Below, piece after piece: positions 60,432 through 64,000 of a stretch of DNA of 64,000 nt. A program made the translations under genes and the position numbers. The notes under the pieces are model-generated. The model worked only from the letters and a program-made list of their open reading frames with translations. It searched no databases and had not been told where the DNA came from. The stretch's first letter is position 1; the number at the start of each line of letters is the position of its first letter. The stretch spans positions 496,001-560,000 of the forward strand of contig FSRD01000003.1 in the NCBI GenBank assembly GCA_900129675.1, in the 5' to 3' direction. Source of the DNA: Bradyrhizobium erythrophlei (lineage in GTDB: Bacteria; Pseudomonadota; Alphaproteobacteria; Rhizobiales; Xanthobacteraceae).

Positions 60432-62021
60432 ATGAGAGCTGAAGGCATTGAGACGGTACGGCGCATATTGTGCGTCTTCCCGCGCTATACGTCTTCGTTT
60501 GGTACTTTCGAACACGCCTATCCCCTGACTGACGGCGTTAAGGCTTTCATGCCGCCGCAGGGGTTGCTGCTGATCGCAGCCTATCTCCCGGCGAACTGGC
60601 GGGTCCGTTTCATTGACGAGAACATCCGCCCCGCGAGCAGTGAAGACTTCGAATGGGCCGAAGCGGTGTTCGTCAGCGGCATGCACATCCAACGCCAGCA
60701 GATGAACGATATCTGCCGCCGCGCGCACGCGTTCGATCTCGCGGTCGCGATCGGCGGGCCGTCGGTCAGCGCATGCCCGGATTACTATCCATCGTTCGAC
60801 TATCTCCATGTCGGCGAACTCGGTGATGCGACCAATGAGCTGATCGCGCGGCTGGCGCGCGACACGTCGCGTCCGGAGCAGCAGGTGGTGCTGAAGACCG
60901 CCGATCGCGTCGACATGAGCGACTTTCCGATTCCGGCCTATGAACTGGCGGAGACCAGGAAATATCTCCTCGGCAGCATCCAGTATTCGAGCGGCTGTCC
61001 CTACCAGTGCGAATTCTGCGACATCCCCGGTCTCTACGGCCGCAATCCGCGCCTCAAGACGCCGCAGCAGATCATCGCCGAACTCGACAAGCTGCGCGAA
61101 TGCGGCATGACCGACACGGTGTATTTCGTCGACGACAATTTCATCGGCAACCGCAAGGCGGCGCTCGATCTGCTGCCGCACCTCATCGAATGGCAGAAGA
61201 AAACCGGCTACATCACGCAGCTTGCCTGCGAGGCGACCCTCAACATCGCCAAGCGGCCGGAAATCCTCGAGAAGATGCGCGAGGCCTTCTTCGTCACGGT
61301 ATTCTGCGGCATCGAGACCCCGGATCCCGACGCGCTGAAGGCGATGCACAAGGACCACAATATGATGGTCCCGATCCTGGAGGGCATCCACACCATCAAC
61401 TCCTACGGCATGGAAGTCGTCTCCGGCATCATCATGGGGCTCGACACCGACAAGCCGGAGACCGGCGATGCGCTGCTCGCTTTTGTCGATGAATCCCGGA
61501 TTCCGCTGCTGACGATCAATCTGCTGCAGGCGCTGCCGAAGACGCCGTTGTGGGACCGACTCGAGCGAGAGGGCCGTCTGATCTCGGAAGATGAAGGCCG
61601 CGATTCCAATGTCGACTTCCTGCTACCCTATGAGGATGTCGTCAGCTCCTGGAAAAAGTGCATGGAGACCGCCTACGAGCCGGCGAAGCTGTTCGCGCGC
61701 TACGAGTACCAGTGCGACTACACCTACACCAACCGGCTGAAAGTGCCTGTCAGCCCGGAAATGAAAAGTTGGCGCAACATCCGGCGCGGTTTGATCATGC
61801 TGCGCAACATCGTCTGGAAAGTCGGCGTGCTCGGCGATTACAAGAAGGTGTTCTGGAAGTTTGCGTTTGGTCGGCTGCGGCGCGGCGACATCGAAGGCCT
61901 GATCGGATCGTCGATGATTGCGCATCATCTGATCGTGTTTGCGCGCGCAGCTACCAGCGGCCAGCAGAGCGCCTCGAACTATTCGATCCGGCTGCGCGAG
62001 GCCTCGGTTCCGGCCGAATGA
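60432..62021 (+). CDS. hpnP: B12-binding radical SAM protein, probable hopanoid C-2 methylase HpnP
   Basis: 529 residues from the ATG at 60432 (131 bases after eutB). N-terminal cobalamin-binding-like domain about 1-150 (LCVFPRYTSSFGTFEHAYPL; MPPQGLLLIAAYLPANW), then the radical SAM core with the cluster motif in SSGCPYQCEFCDIPGLYGRN near residue 190 (CxxxCxxC) and VYFVDDNFIGNRKAAL near 233. The opening, the KAFMPPQGLLLIAAYLPANW stretch and the length agree with what I recall of Rhodopseudomonas HpnP, which adds the C-2 methyl group of 2-methylhopanoids. Close alternatives are other B12-radical SAM methylases such as HpnJ- or HpnR-like proteins. Confidence 0.75.
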   Translation: MRAEGIETVRRILCVFPRYTSSFGTFEHAYPLTDGVKAFMPPQGLLLIAAYLPANWRVRFIDENIRPASSEDFEWAEAVFVSGMHIQRQQMNDICRRAHAFDLAVAIGGPSVSACPDYYPSFDYLHVGELGDATNELIARLARDTSRPEQQVVLKTADRVDMSDFPIPAYELAETRKYLLGSIQYSSGCPYQCEFCDIPGLYGRNPRLKTPQQIIAELDKLRECGMTDTVYFVDDNFIGNRKAALDLLPHLIEWQKKTGYITQLACEATLNIAKRPEILEKMREAFFVTVFCGIETPDPDALKAMHKDHNMMVPILEGIHTINSYGMEVVSGIIMGLDTDKPETGDALLAFVDESRIPLLTINLLQALPKTPLWDRLEREGRLISEDEGRDSNVDFLLPYEDVVSSWKKCMETAYEPAKLFARYEYQCDYTYTNRLKVPVSPEMKSWRNIRRGLIMLRNIVWKVGVLGDYKKVFWKFAFGRLRRGDIEGLIGSSMIAHHLIVFARAATSGQQSASNYSIRLREASVPAE

Positions 62022-62028
62022 TGCGAAC

Positions 62029-62808
62029 ATGAAGCCGCCGGCGCCCTCATCCGGTTCGCTTGAACTTCTGCGCGAGTTGACGCCGGCCCGGGTCGGGCTC
62101 GGCCGGGCGGGCGCGAGCCTGCCGACCGCAGCGCTGCTCGGCTTTACCCTCGACCACGCGCGGGCGCGCGACGCCGTTCACGCCGCCTTCGATCATGCGG
62201 GGATCGTTGCCGGATTGCGTGGCCTCGGCCTGCAGCCGGTTCTGCTTGCCAGCCAGGCGCGTAGCCGGCGCGATTATCTCCGCCGTCCCGACCTCGGCCG
62301 CATGCTCGACGCGGCCTCCCGGAGCGAGCTTGCCGACCGCCGCGGCAAGACCGATCAGCTTGCGATCGTCATCGGCGACGGCCTGTCGCCCGCCGCCGTC
62401 AATGTTCACGCGGTCGAACTGGTTCGCCATCTCGCGCCACGGTTGGCCGCGGCCGGCATTCCGATCGGCCATGCCGTGGTCGCGTCGGGCGCGCGCGTGG
62501 CGCTGGGCGACGAGATCGGCGCCATTCTCGGCGCAAGCATGATGGTGATGCTGATCGGCGAGCGGCCGGGCTTGTCCGCGCCCGACAGCCTCGGGGCCTA
62601 TCTGACCCATGCACCGCGGATTGGCCTCACCGACGCCGGGCGCAATTGCGTCTCCAATATCCACGGCGCTGGGCTGAGTTACGATGAAGCCGCCGCCAAG
62701 ATCGCGTGGCTGGTGCGTGAGGGCCTGGCGCGGCGGATCACCGGTGTCGCGCTCAAGGATGAGAGCGCCGGTGGAACGGTTCAGCGCATCGCGACCGGCC
62801 AAGGCTAG
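62029..62808 (+). CDS. eutC: ethanolamine ammonia-lyase small subunit
   Basis: 259 residues from the ATG at 62029, seven bases after the hpnP-like stop codon. Matches EutC: LTPARVGLGRAGASLPTAAL near residue 20, SRRDYLRRPDLGRMLDAASR near 77, DQLAIVIGDGLSPAAVNVHA near 105, LIGERPGLSAPDSLGAYLTH near 181 and GRNCVSNIHGAGLSYDEAAA near 203. Binds adenosylcobalamin together with EutB. The tight spacing means it is read on the same transcript as the radical SAM gene. Confidence 0.94.
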   Translation: MKPPAPSSGSLELLRELTPARVGLGRAGASLPTAALLGFTLDHARARDAVHAAFDHAGIVAGLRGLGLQPVLLASQARSRRDYLRRPDLGRMLDAASRSELADRRGKTDQLAIVIGDGLSPAAVNVHAVELVRHLAPRLAAAGIPIGHAVVASGARVALGDEIGAILGASMMVMLIGERPGLSAPDSLGAYLTHAPRIGLTDAGRNCVSNIHGAGLSYDEAAAKIAWLVREGLARRITGVALKDESAGGTVQRIATGQG

Positions 62809-63139
62809 GACACGATCCCGGCCCGCCGGCGCAAACCGGACAAGGATTTCCGGAACAGGCCAACCCAAAGCGCACAAATGCGCGATGCGGGTGGTCCAGC
62901 ACGGATGGATCACCCTCTCGTGTGACAAATCAGCTACTTAATGACGGTCATCGGCATCGCCGTACGGATTTGACGCCGCCCCTGCGCTTGCCGTATGCGG
63001 TTCGGCCCTGTAAAACGGCGGCGGTTAATTTACCGCGTGTTTTCAAGGGCTAGCGCCGATCGGTCAGAGCTGACAAAGCCTCATTCGCTCCCGGAACCCA
63101 AGCTAGACAATTTAAGCCGATGTGAGAACTGGAGAGGGT
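62809..63139. other. intergenic region before the transporter gene
   Basis: 331 bases with no supported gene. It separates eutC from the RND-family gene, which probably has its own promoter here; no clear boxes or repeats were recognised. Confidence 0.5.
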
Positions 63140-64000
63140 ATGCTCGAAAAGAACACCGAAAGTCAGGTCCACGTCGCAGCGACGGAGGAGCGGCTGGCCG
63201 GCGCCAGCATCGCCTTCGGGCTCGAGCGCATCGGGCTGATCGCGGTTCAGAAGCCGGTCCTGTCCTGCATCATTCTGGTGGCGCTGATCATCGCGGCCCT
63301 TTTCGGCATCGATCGCATCAAGATCGACGATTCGCTGAGCCAGTTGTTCCGCTCCAATTCCAAGGACTACAAGCAATACGAGGCCGTGACCAAGCGCTTC
63401 CCGGCGACCGAATTCGACGTGCTGGTCGTGGTCGAAGGCAAGACGCTGCTGGCCCGCGACAACCTCGAGAAGATGCGTGACATGGTCACCGACCTGCAAC
63501 TGGTCGACGGCGTGCGCGGTCTGGTCTCGCTGTTTTCGGCGCGCCAGGCTCCGGCGCCCGGCAAGCTGCCGGCGGCGCTGTTTCCGCCGGAACTGCCGGA
63601 GGGGGCTGCTTACGACAAATTCGTCGAGACCGTTAAGTCAAACGAGATTATCCGCGGCAAACTGTTGTCCGAAGACGGCACGCTGGCGCTGGTCGTGCTC
63701 TCGCTCGAGCCGAATATCGTCGCCAGCAACAGCCTTACGAAGGCCGTCGGCGATATCAGGAAGATCATGGCCGACGATCTCTCGGGCAGCGGGCTCAACG
63801 CGCAGCTGTCCGGCGTTCCCGTCATGCAGCTCGAGATCCGCAACGCGGTCAAGCGCGACGGGCTGACCTACAACATTCTCGGCATTCTGGCCGGCTGCAT
63901 CATCGCGATCATCTTCTTCCGCAAGATATCGTTCATGGTGGTTGCGGCGTTTCCGCCGATCATCGCGATCCTGCTCGCGCTCGGCGGCCTCGGCTGGGCC
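63140..64000 (+). CDS. RND/MMPL-family transporter (3' end outside window)
   Basis: 287 codons visible; GGAGAGG precedes the ATG at 63140, and the gene runs off the right edge. A first transmembrane helix at about residues 35-55 (KPVLSCIILVALIIAALFGI), then a large periplasmic domain (FRSNSKDYKQYEAVTKRFPA; LVVVEGKTLLARDNLEKMRD) and a second helix set starting near 246 (YNILGILAGCIIAIIFFRKI; VVAAFPPIIAILLALGGLGW), as in MMPL/sterol-sensing-type RND exporters. Its position after an HpnP-like gene suggests a lipid substrate such as hopanoids, like HpnN, but its N-terminus does not look like HpnN as I recall it, so this is open. Confidence 0.85.
   Translation, partial: MLEKNTESQVHVAATEERLAGASIAFGLERIGLIAVQKPVLSCIILVALIIAALFGIDRIKIDDSLSQLFRSNSKDYKQYEAVTKRFPATEFDVLVVVEGKTLLARDNLEKMRDMVTDLQLVDGVRGLVSLFSARQAPAPGKLPAALFPPELPEGAAYDKFVETVKSNEIIRGKLLSEDGTLALVVLSLEPNIVASNSLTKAVGDIRKIMADDLSGSGLNAQLSGVPVMQLEIRNAVKRDGLTYNILGILAGCIIAIIFFRKISFMVVAAFPPIIAILLALGGLGWA

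Noticed and set aside
58918..62808. ethanolamine microcompartment (full eut) locus
   Set aside because: Only eutB and eutC are present; no shell proteins, eutA, eutD, eutE or eutG in the window, so this looks like a non-compartment ethanolamine pathway.

Overview
The window is a 64 kb piece of a high-GC alphaproteobacterial chromosome, most likely Bradyrhizobium or a close relative. The evidence is lineage flavour, not a marker gene: long GC-rich operons, many branched-chain-type ABC transporters, hopanoid-type radical SAM methylase next to ethanolamine ammonia-lyase genes, and several families of palindromic intergenic repeats of the kind scattered through Bradyrhizobium and Rhodopseudomonas genomes. 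No rRNA, tRNA, CRISPR array, integrase or transposase gene was seen.

Layout. (1) 1-6.2 kb: a truncated dienoyl-CoA-reductase-type SDR, a crotonase-family protein, an acyl-CoA ligase and phosphoenolpyruvate carboxylase (ppc). (2) 6.3-10.2 kb, minus strand: zinc-ribbon/OB-fold protein, SCP-x type thiolase, MFE-2-like SDR and a secreted SMP-30 lactonase, a fatty-acyl or branched-acid degradation set. (3) 10.4-18.7 kb, plus strand: a nine-gene operon with a complete Liv-type ABC importer, a two-gene (split) AtuA-like pair, an amidase and a DUF2848 protein. (4) 18.7-31.3 kb: a mosaic accessory stretch with a membrane protein, a giant SAM/cyclase/ATPase/TPR protein, small secreted and membrane proteins of unknown function, an NDUFA9-like protein with an extra N-terminal domain, long non-coding gaps and at least five copies of one dispersed repeat. 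(5) 31.5-32.9 kb: a 2OG-Fe(II) oxygenase followed directly by alkB. (6) 33.0-40.9 kb: the homoprotocatechuate meta-cleavage operon hpaH-F-E-D plus an orphan periplasmic binding protein, a fumarylacetoacetate-hydrolase-family enzyme (probable HpaG role) and a ThDP enzyme, divergent from the MarR regulator hpaR, with a palindrome over the hpaH promoter. (7) 41.2-45.8 kb: a second Liv-type importer in which the LivM permease and LivG ATPase are one polypeptide. (8) 45.9-49.6 kb: Ldh-family dehydrogenase, HpcH/HpaI aldolase and UxaA/GarD-type dehydratase; the aldolase could close the hpa pathway or act on sugar acids. (9) 49.9-56.7 kb: large transglutaminase/DUF2126 protein, fused ATP-grasp/Alpha-E protein and a second transglutaminase, a predicted amide-bond-forming system. 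(10) 56.9-58.6 kb: chemoreceptor. (11) 58.9-64 kb: eutB, an HpnP-like B12-radical SAM protein, eutC, and the start of an RND/MMPL transporter.

How the parts fit: the window is dominated by scavenging of organic acids and aromatics (two importers, the hpa pathway, acyl-CoA degradation, ethanolamine deamination), with PEP carboxylase as an anaplerotic enzyme. The most unusual points are the eutB-hpnP-eutC arrangement, the fused ATP-grasp/Alpha-E operon, the split-AtuA/amidase/DUF2848 operon and the repeat-rich accessory stretch. All function calls rest on reading translated sequence and recalled family features; no database search was run.
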